Shown here one piece after another: positions 31,306-40,104 of a stretch of 64,000 nucleotides of DNA. The stretch is from Streptomyces sp. DH41 (lineage in GTDB: Bacteria > Actinomycetota > Actinomycetes > Streptomycetales > Streptomycetaceae). Position 1 is the first letter of the stretch. Each line of letters starts with the position of its first letter. Position numbers and translations under genes: made by a program. The notes under the pieces were generated by a model. It was given only the letters and a program-made list of their open reading frames with translations, was not told the origin of the DNA and ran no database searches. The stretch covers positions 62,001-126,000 of the forward strand of contig NZ_JARVKY010000024.1 in the NCBI RefSeq assembly GCF_029813785.1, given 5' to 3'.

Positions 31306-33098
31306 GACGGGTGCTCCGTGGCCGGGCCGACGTTCTTGCGCAGGGCGCGTTCGACGCGGTCGGCGAGGCCCCGCGCCTCGTGGCCGAGGCCGGCCTGGGC
31401 GGGGGCCGAGGTGGCGCCGGGCTCCATGGCCTCCTCGGCGGGTTCCGGCTCGTCGACGGCGCGGCCGTCGGCCCAGCCGGAGACGGCGTAGACGACGACG
31501 GGGGCGTCGGTGAGGACGGAGACGGTCCACGCGGCCCGCTGCCGGGCGCCGAAGCCGGCGGCGGCGGTGTCCTTCGCGGCGTACGGCAGCGGCATGAGGT
31601 CGGCGCGGCGGCCCAGGCCCTCCTTCTCGAACCTTCCCGCCAGTGAGGTCATGGCGGCGGCGTCGGCCTTGGCGAAGAGCAGGCCCACGGTGGTGACGTA
31701 GCTCTGGGTGGCGTCGGTGTAGGTGGCGCGCAGCAGGCGCCGGCAGCCGGCCGGCTCGAGCACCTTGGCCAGCAGCGGGTCGAAGGCGCGCTCGCAGCCG
31801 CTGTCGGGGGCGACGGCGACCCGTGTCCAGGTGCGGTCGGCGCCGCCGGGCCCGGCGCCCTGCCCCTGCACGGTGGGCGGGAACAGCCGGTCGACCGGGA
31901 CGCTGTGCCACAGCCCCGCGGCCTCGGTGAACGCACTGCGCGCGCCGCCGTCCCCGGAGTCGCCGGCGAGCCAGCTGCCGGTGACGGCACCGGTGACGAG
32001 TCCCATGCCGAGCACGAGGCAGACGGCCGCGGCGACGGCCTGGGGCCGCAGCCGCCCACCGAGCGGACGCGGCCGGGCGAGCCCGTCGTACCCCTCGGGC
32101 TCCCCGAACGACACACGTGGCCGCCCGTCACCGGACACCACGGGGGCGCTCCAGGACAGGGCGGGGTCGGGAGCGCCCACGGAGCCGGCCGACGACTCGG
32201 CCGCCGGCCGCCCCTTCTGCCCCGGCTCCTGCCGCTCCCACTCCGGTTCCCGCTCCCACTCCGGTTCCCGCACCGGCTCCGGCACCGGCTCCGGAGGGAT
32301 CGGCCGGAGGCGTCTGGTCGTCTCGGACGGGGTCTCCGCGGGGACGCCGGGGCGGTGGCCGGGAGGACCGGCCGGACGCCGCGGCGGTTCCGCCTGCGAG
32401 GCGGTGTCTCCAGGCGGGCAGTTCGCGGGGGCGCCCGTACGGTGTGGCGGGGACCCGGTGGTGCGGGCCGCCTGTGACCGACCGCTCTCGCCCGGGGCCT
32501 GGTGGCCGACGGCCGGCGGGGCGTCGGGGAAGCGGGCGGAGGCGCGCGGTGGCGGGGGCGCGGGGTCGGTGACGCGGGAGCGGGCGGAACGGAATCGCGG
32601 GGAGGGCGGCCGGGCGTTCCCCAGGGCTCCGTCCTCGCCCGCCGCCGGCGTCGGCGCGGGGCGTGGCGGGGCGGCAGGGCGTGGCGGGGTGTCCGGGCGT
32701 GGCGGGACGGCCGGGCGGGCCGGCGCACCAGGGCGCGCGTCGGCGCGCGGGGGCGTGCCTGGGCGGGACGGTGTACCGGGGCGCACGTCGGTGCCGGGGG
32801 GCACGTCGGTGCCGGGGGGCACGTCGGCGGCGGGGGGCACGTCGGCGGCGGGGGGCACGTCGGCGGCGCGACGAGACGGCACGTCGGCGCGAAAGGGCGT
32901 GTCCGGGCGAGGGGGCGTGTCCGGGCGCGAGGGCGTGTCCGGGCGCGAGGGCGTGTCCGGGCGCGAGGGCGTGTCCGGGCGCGAGGGCGTGTCCGGGCGC
33001 GGCGGGGTGCCGGTGGCCGGGAGGGTGTCGGGGCGAGGTGGGGTCGAGGGGTGCGGGTGGTGCGGGGGGAGGGAGGCGCGGCGCGCTTCCGTGCTCAT
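31302..33098 (-). CDS. Proline-rich repeat membrane protein coupled to mycosin
   Basis: The 598-residue protein has three parts: a Pro/Arg-rich cytosolic region of about 360 residues, one membrane helix (AVAAAVCLVLGMGLVTGAVTG) and an external domain of about 200 residues with two Cys pairs (DSGCERAF, AGCRRLLRATYTD). The N-terminal region has hexapeptide repeats: SRPDTP/PRPDTP, PPAADV three times, PPGTDV twice. The stop overlaps the mycosin start, so the two are made together and probably interact across the membrane. I know no characterised family for it; it is a streptomycete partner of mycosins by context. Confidence 0.7.
   Translation of the reverse strand: MSTEARRASLPPHHPHPSTPPRPDTLPATGTPPRPDTPSRPDTPSRPDTPSRPDTPSRPDTPPRPDTPFRADVPSRRAADVPPAADVPPAADVPPGTDVPPGTDVRPGTPSRPGTPPRADARPGAPARPAVPPRPDTPPRPAAPPRPAPTPAAGEDGALGNARPPSPRFRSARSRVTDPAPPPPRASARFPDAPPAVGHQAPGESGRSQAARTTGSPPHRTGAPANCPPGDTASQAEPPRRPAGPPGHRPGVPAETPSETTRRLRPIPPEPVPEPVREPEWEREPEWERQEPGQKGRPAAESSAGSVGAPDPALSWSAPVVSGDGRPRVSFGEPEGYDGLARPRPLGGRLRPQAVAAAVCLVLGMGLVTGAVTGSWLAGDSGDGGARSAFTEAAGLWHSVPVDRLFPPTVQGQGAGPGGADRTWTRVAVAPDSGCERAFDPLLAKVLEPAGCRRLLRATYTDATQSYVTTVGLLFAKADAAAMTSLAGRFEKEGLGRRADLMPLPYAAKDTAAAGFGARQRAAWTVSVLTDAPVVVYAVSGWADGRAVDEPEPAEEAMEPGATSAPAQAGLGHEARGLADRVERALRKNVGPATEHPS
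32896..33010. repeat. 18-bp tandem repeats encoding RPDTPS
   Basis: GGCGTGTCCGGGCGCGAG recurs at 18-base spacing about five times within 32900-33005, with diverged copies at the edges. Repeats of this kind expand and contract easily, so the copy number may vary between strains. Confidence 0.85.
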
Positions 33099-33383
33099 GC
33101 ACCCCCCGTTTCCTCGGGCCCGGGCCGTTCTCCGACGCGGGCCGGTGATGTGGTCTCCTGGCCCGGCCCGGCGCGGACCGATCCGTCCCCGGGCACGCAT
33201 ACCCGCACGGGCCGACCGCCATCCCGGCGAGGCCCCGGAGCCCCGCCGCCCGGGCCGTCGCGCCGTGCGTGCGCGTCACTCTACGGCGTGACCCCACCCG
33301 GCGGGGAACCAGTCCGCGCGCCCGTGGCATTGGCCCGGAACGTCCCCCTACCCTGCGGTAATCCTGTCTGGCAGGCTGCGTTC

Positions 33384-34586
33384 ATGACTGCGCGCGCCGC
33401 TGACCGGGCCCGTTACGACCGGGTCACCGCCCATCTGGACGCCCCTGTGGCGATCGTGGACCTGGAGGCCTTCGACGCCAACGCGGACGACCTGGTCCGC
33501 CGGGCCGGCGGGAAGCCGATCCGGGTCGCCAGCAAGTCCGTACGCTGCCGGGCCCTGCTCGAACGCGCCCTGGCCAGGGACGGTTTCGCGGGCGTCATGT
33601 CGTTCACGCTGGCCGAGTCCCTGTGGCTGGCGCGCTCCGGATTCGAGGACATCCTCCTCGCCTATCCGTCGGCGGACCGCGCCCGGTACGCCGAGCTGAC
33701 CGCCGACCCCAAGCTCGCCTCCGCCGTGACCGTGATGATCGACGACGCGGCGCAGCTGAACCTCATCGACGCCGCGCGCGACGGCGGCCGGGAAGTCGTG
33801 CGGGTCTGCCTGGAGTTGGACACCTCGCTGAGGCTGCTCGGCGGGCGGGTGCGGGTCGGGGCCCGGCGCTCCCCGCTGCACTCCCCCGCCCAGATCGCAG
33901 ATCTGGCCCGTGCGGTGGCTCGCCGGCCGGGGTTCGAGGTCGTCGGCATCATGGCGTACGAGGGCCATGTCGCCGGGGTCGGGGACGCGGTGGCCGGCCG
34001 GCCGCTGCGGTCGCGGGCGGTGCGGCTGATGCAGGCCGCCGCCCGCCGGGAACTCGCCGAGCGGCGGGCCGCGGTGGTGCGGGCGGTCCGGGCCGTGGTG
34101 CCCGGCCTCGAGTTCGTCAACGGCGGCGGCACGGGCAGCGTGCAGCACACCGCAGCGGAGGACGCGGTCACGGAGATCGCCGCCGGGTCCGGGCTGTACG
34201 TGCCACGGCTGTTCGACAACTACACGTCGTTCCGGGGCCGTCCGGCGGCCCTGTTCGCCCAGCCCGTCGTACGGCGGCCGGGGGTCGGGGTCGTGGCCGT
34301 CCTCGGCGGTGGCTATCCGGCCTCCGGCGCACCCGGCGCCGACCGGCTGCCGGTGCCGTATCTCCCCGAGGGGCTGCGCTACGACTCCCAGGAGGGCGCC
34401 GGCGAGGTGCAGACGCCGCTGATCGGATCGCCCGCCGACGACCTCCTCATCGGCGACAAGGTGTGGTTCCGGCACGCCAAGGCCGGTGAGCTGTGCGAGC
34501 GGTTCGACGCGCTGCACCTGGTGGAGGGGGACGCGGTGACGGCGTCGGTGCCGACGTACCGGGGCGAGGGACACGCCTTCCTGTAA
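33384..34586 (+). CDS. Alanine racemase-fold PLP enzyme (D-threonine aldolase/amino-acid deaminase-like)
   Basis: The 400-residue protein is a fold-type III PLP enzyme. The Lys that holds PLP lies in GGKPIRVASKSVRCRALLERAL (about 60). The barrel continues with FAGVMSFTLAESLWLARSGFEDILLAYP, VCLELDTSLRLLG and GIMAYEGHVAGVGDAV, followed by a C-terminal metal/PLP beta domain (ADDLLIGDKVWFRHAKAGEL) typical of D-threonine aldolases and D-serine dehydratases. The His/Cys metal site common there is not certain. It probably acts on a D-amino acid or a beta-hydroxy amino acid. Confidence 0.85.
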   Translation: MTARAADRARYDRVTAHLDAPVAIVDLEAFDANADDLVRRAGGKPIRVASKSVRCRALLERALARDGFAGVMSFTLAESLWLARSGFEDILLAYPSADRARYAELTADPKLASAVTVMIDDAAQLNLIDAARDGGREVVRVCLELDTSLRLLGGRVRVGARRSPLHSPAQIADLARAVARRPGFEVVGIMAYEGHVAGVGDAVAGRPLRSRAVRLMQAAARRELAERRAAVVRAVRAVVPGLEFVNGGGTGSVQHTAAEDAVTEIAAGSGLYVPRLFDNYTSFRGRPAALFAQPVVRRPGVGVVAVLGGGYPASGAPGADRLPVPYLPEGLRYDSQEGAGEVQTPLIGSPADDLLIGDKVWFRHAKAGELCERFDALHLVEGDAVTASVPTYRGEGHAFL

Positions 34587-34618
34587 GGAGTGGCGCCCCT
34601 TCCTCGGCCCCGGCCTGG

Positions 34619-35587
34619 TCAGCTCGACGGGCCGATGCCGCTGCCGACCCCGCCGCCCGTGTCCGCGTCGCCGACGGGCCGGATGCCCTCGGTGATCCGG
34701 TCCATGACGTCGAGCGGCGGCCCGTCCGCGCCGGCGTCGAAGACGTAGCGGACGACGATCGGGGACTCCGTGCCGACGGTGGAGGGGAACACCAGCGACT
34801 GCACGTACCCGCCGGGGCCCTTGGCCGTCGTCACCCGCCAGCGCACGTAGTACCCGGCGCGTCCGGCCACCGCGACCGGCCCGGACGCCACCTCCTCGTG
34901 GGACTCGATGCCGCCGAAGGGCTTGTTGCCGATCAGGTCGCGGTCGTAGGCGTCGTCGGCGGCGTCCTCGATGTCCTGCTGGGCGAGGGCCTTCGGGTCG
35001 GACTCGGCGTTCGCCGTGACGGTGCGGGAGATGACGAGACCGTGCCGGCACACACTGCCGTCGGCGGGGCAGTCGTAGGTGCCGTCCGTGGTCATCATGA
35101 CGTCGTTCTGGGCGACGTGCTCCGGTCGGACCCAACCGTCCGGCAGCGGGAAGGTGATGCCGTTGAGCGGGTCCTCGACCACGGCCGGGTCGTCGGCGGA
35201 GGGTTCGGAGGGCGTCGGCGAGGGGGCCGGCTCCGTGCTCGCCGGTGCCGGGCCGGTGGCGGTCCCCGTGGCCGACGGGGCCTGCGCCCCGAAGGCGCCG
35301 TCGTCGTCCTCGCCGAGGACGAGAAAGCCGGTGACGACCGCCGCGACCAGCACGGCCGCGGCGGTGCCGAGGGCTACGGCCTTGCCGCGCCCGGTGCCAC
35401 CGTCCGGCCGCGGCTGTCGGCTCATCGGCTGCCGCGGTGGCCGTTGGTCGAGCGGCGGCTGGGCCGCGCCGTACCCGGTGGCCCCGGGCGTGCGCCGGTA
35501 CTCCGTCCAGGTCGTGCCGTCCCACCAGCGTTCCTGGTGCGGGGCCGACGGATCGCGGTACCAGCCGGGCGGCGGCGTCATGCTCAT
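34619..35587 (-). CDS. DUF2510 membrane protein
   Basis: The 322-residue protein has an N-terminal DUF2510 domain (PPPGWYRDPSAPHQERWWDGTTWTEYRR), a linker, one membrane helix (VALGTAAAVLVAAVVTGFLVLG) and an external domain after a Pro/Ser/Thr-rich stalk. The external part has PLNGITFPLPDGWV and two Cys in DGTYDCPADGSVCRHG. The type is frequent in actinomycetes and its role is unknown. ATG at 35587 or 35581 are both possible. Confidence 0.82.
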   Translation of the reverse strand: MSMTPPPGWYRDPSAPHQERWWDGTTWTEYRRTPGATGYGAAQPPLDQRPPRQPMSRQPRPDGGTGRGKAVALGTAAAVLVAAVVTGFLVLGEDDDGAFGAQAPSATGTATGPAPASTEPAPSPTPSEPSADDPAVVEDPLNGITFPLPDGWVRPEHVAQNDVMMTTDGTYDCPADGSVCRHGLVISRTVTANAESDPKALAQQDIEDAADDAYDRDLIGNKPFGGIESHEEVASGPVAVAGRAGYYVRWRVTTAKGPGGYVQSLVFPSTVGTESPIVVRYVFDAGADGPPLDVMDRITEGIRPVGDADTGGGVGSGIGPSS

Positions 35588-35618
35588 TCCGGCACTTTAG
35601 GACGCCGTCCGCGCCCGG

Positions 35619-36401
35619 CTACAGCGGTGTGACGTACGCCCCGGAAATCCCGCCGTCCACCAGGAAGTCGGTGGCGTTCACGAAGGAGGAGTCGTCGCTG
35701 GCCAGGAACGCGACGGCGGCGGCGATCTCCTCGGCCTCGGCGAACCGTCCGAGCGGGATGTGGACGAGGCGGCGAGCGGCCCGCTCCGGGTCCTTGGCGA
35801 ACAGTTCCCGCAGCAGCGGCGTGTTGACCGGGCCGGGGCAGAGGGCGTTGACGCGGATGCCCTCCCGCGCGAACTGCACGCCCAGTTCACGCGACATGGC
35901 GAGGACGCCGCCCTTGGACGCGGTGTACGAGATCTGCGAGGTCGCCGCGCCCATCCGGGCCACGAAGGACGCGGTGTTGATGATGGACCCCCTGCCCTGG
36001 CGCCGCATGTAGGGGATGGCGGCTTTGCAGCACAGGTAGACGGAGGTGAGGTTGACCTCCTGGACGCGCTGCCAGGCCTCCAGACCGGTCTCCAGGATGG
36101 AGTCGTCGTCGGGCGGGGAGATACCGGCGTTGTTGAACGCGACGTCGACGCTGCCGTAGGTGGCGTACGCGGCCTCGAACAGTGCCTCGACCTGCTCGGG
36201 GTCGGTGACGTCGACCTTGACGAAGGTGCCGCCGGTCTCCTCGGCCGCGGCCCGGCCCCGGGTCTCGTCCACGTCGCCGCAGACGACGTGCGCGCCCTCG
36301 GAGGCGAGTCGGCGGGACGCGGCGAGGCCGATGCCGCTGCCCGCTCCGGTGACGACGGCGGTACGGCCGGCCAGACGGCGGCAGATGATGTCCTCGGTCA
36401 T
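35619..36401 (-). CDS. SDR family oxidoreductase
   Basis: The 260-residue SDR has the TGAGSGIGLAASRRL cofactor loop with Asp in CGDVDE (NAD preference), NNAGISPP, the catalytic Ser/Tyr/Lys around SQISYTASKGG, and PGPVNTPLL. It is the last gene of a co-directional set with aldehyde dehydrogenase and the glutamine-synthetase-like ligase. In S. coelicolor the corresponding cluster serves breakdown of gamma-glutamylated ethanolamine; the SDR step could oxidise a hydroxy intermediate, but that is inference. Confidence 0.9.
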   Translation of the reverse strand: MTEDIICRRLAGRTAVVTGAGSGIGLAASRRLASEGAHVVCGDVDETRGRAAAEETGGTFVKVDVTDPEQVEALFEAAYATYGSVDVAFNNAGISPPDDDSILETGLEAWQRVQEVNLTSVYLCCKAAIPYMRRQGRGSIINTASFVARMGAATSQISYTASKGGVLAMSRELGVQFAREGIRVNALCPGPVNTPLLRELFAKDPERAARRLVHIPLGRFAEAEEIAAAVAFLASDDSSFVNATDFLVDGGISGAYVTPL

Positions 36402-36407
36402 GAGTGG

Positions 36408-37811
36408 CTAGGCCTCCGTGCTCGACGAGACGTCGCTGATGAAGACGTTCTTGGTCTCGGTGAACGCGGTCAGCGCGTCCGGGCCGAGTTCGCGGCCGAG
36501 GCCGGACTGCTCGAAGCCGCCGAAGGGCGTCCAGTAGCGGACGCTGGAGTGGGAGTTGACGGACAGGTTCCCGGCGCGGACCGCGCTCGACACGCGCAGG
36601 GCGCGGCCGACGTCCCGAGTCCAGAGCGAGCCGGACAGGCCGTAGTCGGTGGCGTTGGCCAGGCGGATCGCGTCGGCCTCGTCCTCGAAGGGCAGGACGA
36701 CGGCGACGGGTCCGAAGACCTCCTCGACGGCCACGCGCGCGTGCGCGTCGACGCCGGTCAGGACGGTGGGCGGGAACCAGAAACCGGGGCCGCCCTCGGG
36801 GGCCTTGCCGCGGATGCCGTCGGCGTCGGCGGGGACGTAGGAGCGGACGCGGTCCAGTTGGGCCCGGGAGATCAGGGGGCCCATGTCGGTCCGTTCGTCG
36901 GCCGGGTCGCCGACGAGGACGGACTCGATCGCGGGGGCGAGGAGGCCGAGGAAGCGGTCGTACACCGAGCGCTGGACCAGGACTCGGGTGCGGGCGCAGC
37001 AGTCCTGGCCGGAGTTGTCGAGGAAGGACATGGGCGTGGCGGCGGCTGCTGCCTCGATGTCGGCGTCGGCGAAGACGATGTTGGGGCTTTTGCCGCCGAG
37101 TTCGAGGGTGACGGGCTTGAGGAGCGCCGCGGCCTTGGCCGCCACCCGCCGGCCGACCGTCGTCGACCCGGTGAAGACGATCTTCGCCACGCCCGGGTGT
37201 CCGACGAGCGCGTCGCCCGCGACGGGCCCGTGTCCGGGCAGCACCTGGAACAGGCCCTCGGGCAGTCCGGCCGCCAGGGCCAGCTCGGCCAGGCGGAGCG
37301 CGGTCAGCGGGGTCGTCTCGGCGGGCTTGAGGAGCACGGCGTTGCCCGCCGCCAGGGCCGGCGCGGTGCCCCAGGCGGCGATCGGCATGGGGAAGTTCCA
37401 GGGCGCGATGACGCCGACGACGCCGAGCGGTTCGAGGATCGTCACGTCCAGGCCGCCGGCGACCGGGATCTGCCGTCCGGTGAGCCGCTCCACTCCCCCG
37501 GCGGCGTAGTCGAGCAGGTCACGGACGTTGCCCGCCTCCCAGCGGGCGTTGCCGATGGTGTGCCCGGCCTCGCGGACCTCCAGCCGGGCCAGTTCCTCCA
37601 GGTGCTCGTCGACGGCGGTGGCGAAGCGGCGCAGCAGCCGGGCGCGGTCGCCGGGAGCGAGGGCGGCCCAGGTGGTCTGCGCCCGGGCGGCCCGTAGGAC
37701 GGCGGCGTCGACGTCGGCCGCGGAGGCGGCGGGGACGGTGGCGACGACCTCTTCGGTGGCGGGGTTCAGTACACGCAGTTCATGCAGCTCGTGGGACAAG
37801 GGGTGCCTCAC
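36408..37811 (-). CDS. Aldehyde dehydrogenase
   Basis: The 467-residue ALDH has the NAD site VIAPWNFPMPIAAWGTAPALAAGNAVLLKPAE and FTGSTTVGR, the general-base Glu in LELGGKSPN, and the nucleophile Cys in SGQDCCARTR. It ends with PFGGFEQSGLGRELG. GTG at 37811 overlaps the stop of the GlnA4-type gene as GTGA, indicating translational coupling and a shared pathway. It probably oxidises the aldehyde formed from a gamma-glutamylated amino alcohol or polyamine. Confidence 0.92.
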   Translation of the reverse strand: MRHPLSHELHELRVLNPATEEVVATVPAASAADVDAAVLRAARAQTTWAALAPGDRARLLRRFATAVDEHLEELARLEVREAGHTIGNARWEAGNVRDLLDYAAGGVERLTGRQIPVAGGLDVTILEPLGVVGVIAPWNFPMPIAAWGTAPALAAGNAVLLKPAETTPLTALRLAELALAAGLPEGLFQVLPGHGPVAGDALVGHPGVAKIVFTGSTTVGRRVAAKAAALLKPVTLELGGKSPNIVFADADIEAAAAATPMSFLDNSGQDCCARTRVLVQRSVYDRFLGLLAPAIESVLVGDPADERTDMGPLISRAQLDRVRSYVPADADGIRGKAPEGGPGFWFPPTVLTGVDAHARVAVEEVFGPVAVVLPFEDEADAIRLANATDYGLSGSLWTRDVGRALRVSSAVRAGNLSVNSHSSVRYWTPFGGFEQSGLGRELGPDALTAFTETKNVFISDVSSSTEA

Positions 37812-39172
37812 ATGCGTTCGAAGGAGCGGCGCAGCTCCCAGTCCGTGACGGCGGCGTCGTAGGCGTCGAGTTCGACGCGCGCCATGTTGCGGTAGTGGGC
37901 GACGACCTCGTCCCCGAAGGCGGCCTTGGCGAGGGTGCTGTTCTCCCAGAGCTCGGCGGCCTCGCGCAGCGTGGTGGGGACGTGCTCGTAACCGGCGGTG
38001 TAGGCGTTGCCCCGGCACGGCTCGGGCAGTTCCAGCCGCTGTTCGACGCCGTGCAGTCCGGCCGCGACCATGCCCGCCACCGCGAGGTACGGGTTGACGT
38101 CGCCGCCGGGGAGCCGGTTCTCGAAGCGCAGGGAGCGGCCGTGGCCGACGACGCGCAGGGCGCAGGTGCGGTTGTCGTGGCCCCAGGCGACGGCGGTCGG
38201 GGCGAAGGACCCGGGCTGGAAGCGCTTGTAGGAGTTGATGTGGGGGGCGTAGAGGAGGGAGAACTCGCGCAGCGCCACCAGTTGTCCGGCGAGGAAGTGC
38301 CGCATGACCTCGGACATGCCGCCCTCCCCCTCGCCGGCCATGACGCCGTCGCCGTCGGCGTCGGTGAGGGAGAGGTGGACGTGGCAGGAGTTGCCCTCGC
38401 GCTCGTTGTACTTGGCCATGAAGGTGAGGGACATGCCCTCCTGGGCGGCGATCTCCTTGGCGCCGGTCTTGTAGACCGCGTGCTGGTCGCAGGTGACCAG
38501 GGCCTCGTCGTAGCGGAAGACGATCTCGTGCTGGCCGGGGTTGCACTCGCCCTTGGCGGACTCGACGGTGAGGCCCGCGCCGGTCATCTCGTTGCGGATG
38601 CGGCGCAGCAGGGGCTCGACGCGGCCGGTGCCGAGCACCGAGTAGTCGATGTTGTACTGGTTGGCCGGGGTCAGGGCTCGGTAGCCGGAGTCCCAGGCCT
38701 GTTCGTAGGTGTCGCGGAAGACGATGAACTCCAGCTCCGTGCCGGCCCGCGCGGTCCAGCCGTGCTCGGCGAGCCGCTCCAGCTGGCGGCGCAGGATCTG
38801 GCGGGGAGCGGCGATCACCGGGGAGCCGTCCTGCCAGGCGAGGTCGGCGACGACGAACGCGGTGCCCTCGTTCCACGGCAGGCGGCGCAGGGTGTCCATG
38901 TCGGCGTGCATGGCGAAGTCGCCGTAGCCGCGGTCCCAGGAGGACATCGCGTAGCCGTCGACGGTGTTCATGTCGGCGTCGACGGCGAGGAGGTAGTTGC
39001 AGCCCTCGGTGCCGTGTCCGAGGACCTCGTCGAGGAAGAAGCGCGCGGCGAACCGCTTGCCCTGGAGGCGTCCCTGCATGTCCGGGAAGGCCAGGACGAC
39101 GGTGTCGATGTCACCGGCGGCGACGAGGGCGTGCAGTTCCTCGACCCCGAGTGGGGGTGTGCGGTCTGGCAC
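37808..39172 (-). CDS. glnA4: Glutamine synthetase-like gamma-glutamylethanolamide/polyamine synthetase
   Basis: The 454-residue protein has the GS beta-grasp N domain and catalytic domain: TARAGTELEFIVF, ESAKGECNPGQHEIVFRYDEAL, GNSCHVHLSL, PHINSYKRFQPGSFAPTAVAWGHDNRT and RFENRLPGGDVNPYLA. The adenylylation Tyr region of assimilatory GlnA is absent. Such GlnA-like enzymes ligate glutamate to amines. The order with ALDH, FadR regulator and PuuD-like hydrolase matches S. coelicolor SCO1613, reported as a gamma-glutamylethanolamide synthetase. GTG at 39172 follows AAGGAGG. Confidence 0.88.
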   Translation of the reverse strand: MPDRTPPLGVEELHALVAAGDIDTVVLAFPDMQGRLQGKRFAARFFLDEVLGHGTEGCNYLLAVDADMNTVDGYAMSSWDRGYGDFAMHADMDTLRRLPWNEGTAFVVADLAWQDGSPVIAAPRQILRRQLERLAEHGWTARAGTELEFIVFRDTYEQAWDSGYRALTPANQYNIDYSVLGTGRVEPLLRRIRNEMTGAGLTVESAKGECNPGQHEIVFRYDEALVTCDQHAVYKTGAKEIAAQEGMSLTFMAKYNEREGNSCHVHLSLTDADGDGVMAGEGEGGMSEVMRHFLAGQLVALREFSLLYAPHINSYKRFQPGSFAPTAVAWGHDNRTCALRVVGHGRSLRFENRLPGGDVNPYLAVAGMVAAGLHGVEQRLELPEPCRGNAYTAGYEHVPTTLREAAELWENSTLAKAAFGDEVVAHYRNMARVELDAYDAAVTDWELRRSFERM

Positions 39173-39197
39173 GGGGAGAGCCTCCTTGTGGCCGGGA

Positions 39198-39228
39198 GCC
39201 ATAAGGTATGGCGGGCAACCATTGCTTG
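39198..39228. promoter_or_regulatory. Candidate operators of the glutamylation cluster
   Basis: GCCATA-AGG-TATGGC (39198-39212) is a perfect palindrome midway between the divergent ligase and FadR-type genes. A second, GCAA-CCA-TTGC, follows at 39215-39225. Their position makes them likely sites for the FadR-type regulator, controlling both directions. Confidence 0.6.
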
Positions 39229-39246
39229 GGAAGGGGGCACGGCCGC

Positions 39247-39981
39247 ATGCCGGAGGAAACCGGCGGGAGTGTGACGGACCGGCTCGCACCGGTGCTGCGG
39301 ACGGTGCGGGCGGGCAACGGCTTCGAGGAGGCGCTGGAGCAGATCCTCCAGGTCGTCAGGCTGGGCCTGGTGTCCGCGGGCGAGCGGCTGCCGGCCGAGC
39401 GGGAGCTGGCGGAGCGGCTGGGGATCAGCCGGGTCACACTGCGCGAGGTGTTGCGGGTGCTCCAGGACCAGGGGCTGGTCCAGGCGCGGCGCGGCCGGTA
39501 TGGCGGAACGTTCGTGCTGCCGCGCACGGACGCGGGCGGCGAGGACGAGCTGCGGCGCCGGGTCGCGGGGGTCGACGTCGAGGACGTGCTGCGCTTCCGG
39601 GAGGTGCTGGAGGTGGGCGCGGCCGGGCTGTGCGCGGCGCACGGGCTGACGGACGCGCGGGCGGCGCGGCTGCGCGAGGCGCTGGCCGGCACGCGGGACG
39701 CCCCTCTGGCGCAGTACCGGCGGCTGGACACGATGCTGCATCTCACCCTCGCGGAACTGTGCGGCTCACCGGCCCTGGCGGCGCAGTACGCGGCCGTCCG
39801 GGCCACCCTGAACGACCTGCTGGACTGCATTCCGCTGCTGGTGCGCAACCTGGAGCACTCCCAGCGGCAGCACATCGCGCTGGTGGACGCGGTGCTCGAC
39901 GGGGACGCGGAGGGGGCGCGGGAGATCGCGCGGGAGCACTGTGCGGGGACGGCGGCGCTGCTGCGCGGGTTTCTGACATGA
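39247..39981 (+). CDS. FadR-family GntR regulator
   Basis: The 244-residue regulator has an N-terminal GntR helix-turn-helix (ERLPAERELAERLGISRVTLREVLRVLQDQGLVQARRGRYGGTFV) and an all-helical FCD ligand domain (VEDVLRFREVLEVGAAGLCAAHGLTDARAARL, HLTLAELCGSPALAAQY, HIALVDAVLDGDAEGAREIAREH). The FCD domain often binds a metal and an organic ligand, here perhaps the glutamylated intermediate. ATG at 39247 is chosen because an earlier ATG at 39208 would overlap the palindromic operator. It is the probable regulator of the divergent cluster. Confidence 0.9.
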   Translation: MPEETGGSVTDRLAPVLRTVRAGNGFEEALEQILQVVRLGLVSAGERLPAERELAERLGISRVTLREVLRVLQDQGLVQARRGRYGGTFVLPRTDAGGEDELRRRVAGVDVEDVLRFREVLEVGAAGLCAAHGLTDARAARLREALAGTRDAPLAQYRRLDTMLHLTLAELCGSPALAAQYAAVRATLNDLLDCIPLLVRNLEHSQRQHIALVDAVLDGDAEGAREIAREHCAGTAALLRGFLT

Positions 39982-40104
39982 GTGCCCCGCGCGTGCGGTC
40001 CTGCGCGTACGTGTCCTCCGTCTCGCGCGGCAAAGGTGTGAGGGCGACCCATTGGCAAGACGATTCACCGACAGGTCATCGACGGTTGGTTACCGGGAGG
40101 TCGG

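Noticed and set aside
32896..33010. Regular 18-bp repeats as a CRISPR or plasmid iteron array
   Set aside because: They keep one reading frame and encode the RPDTPS hexapeptide in a membrane protein.
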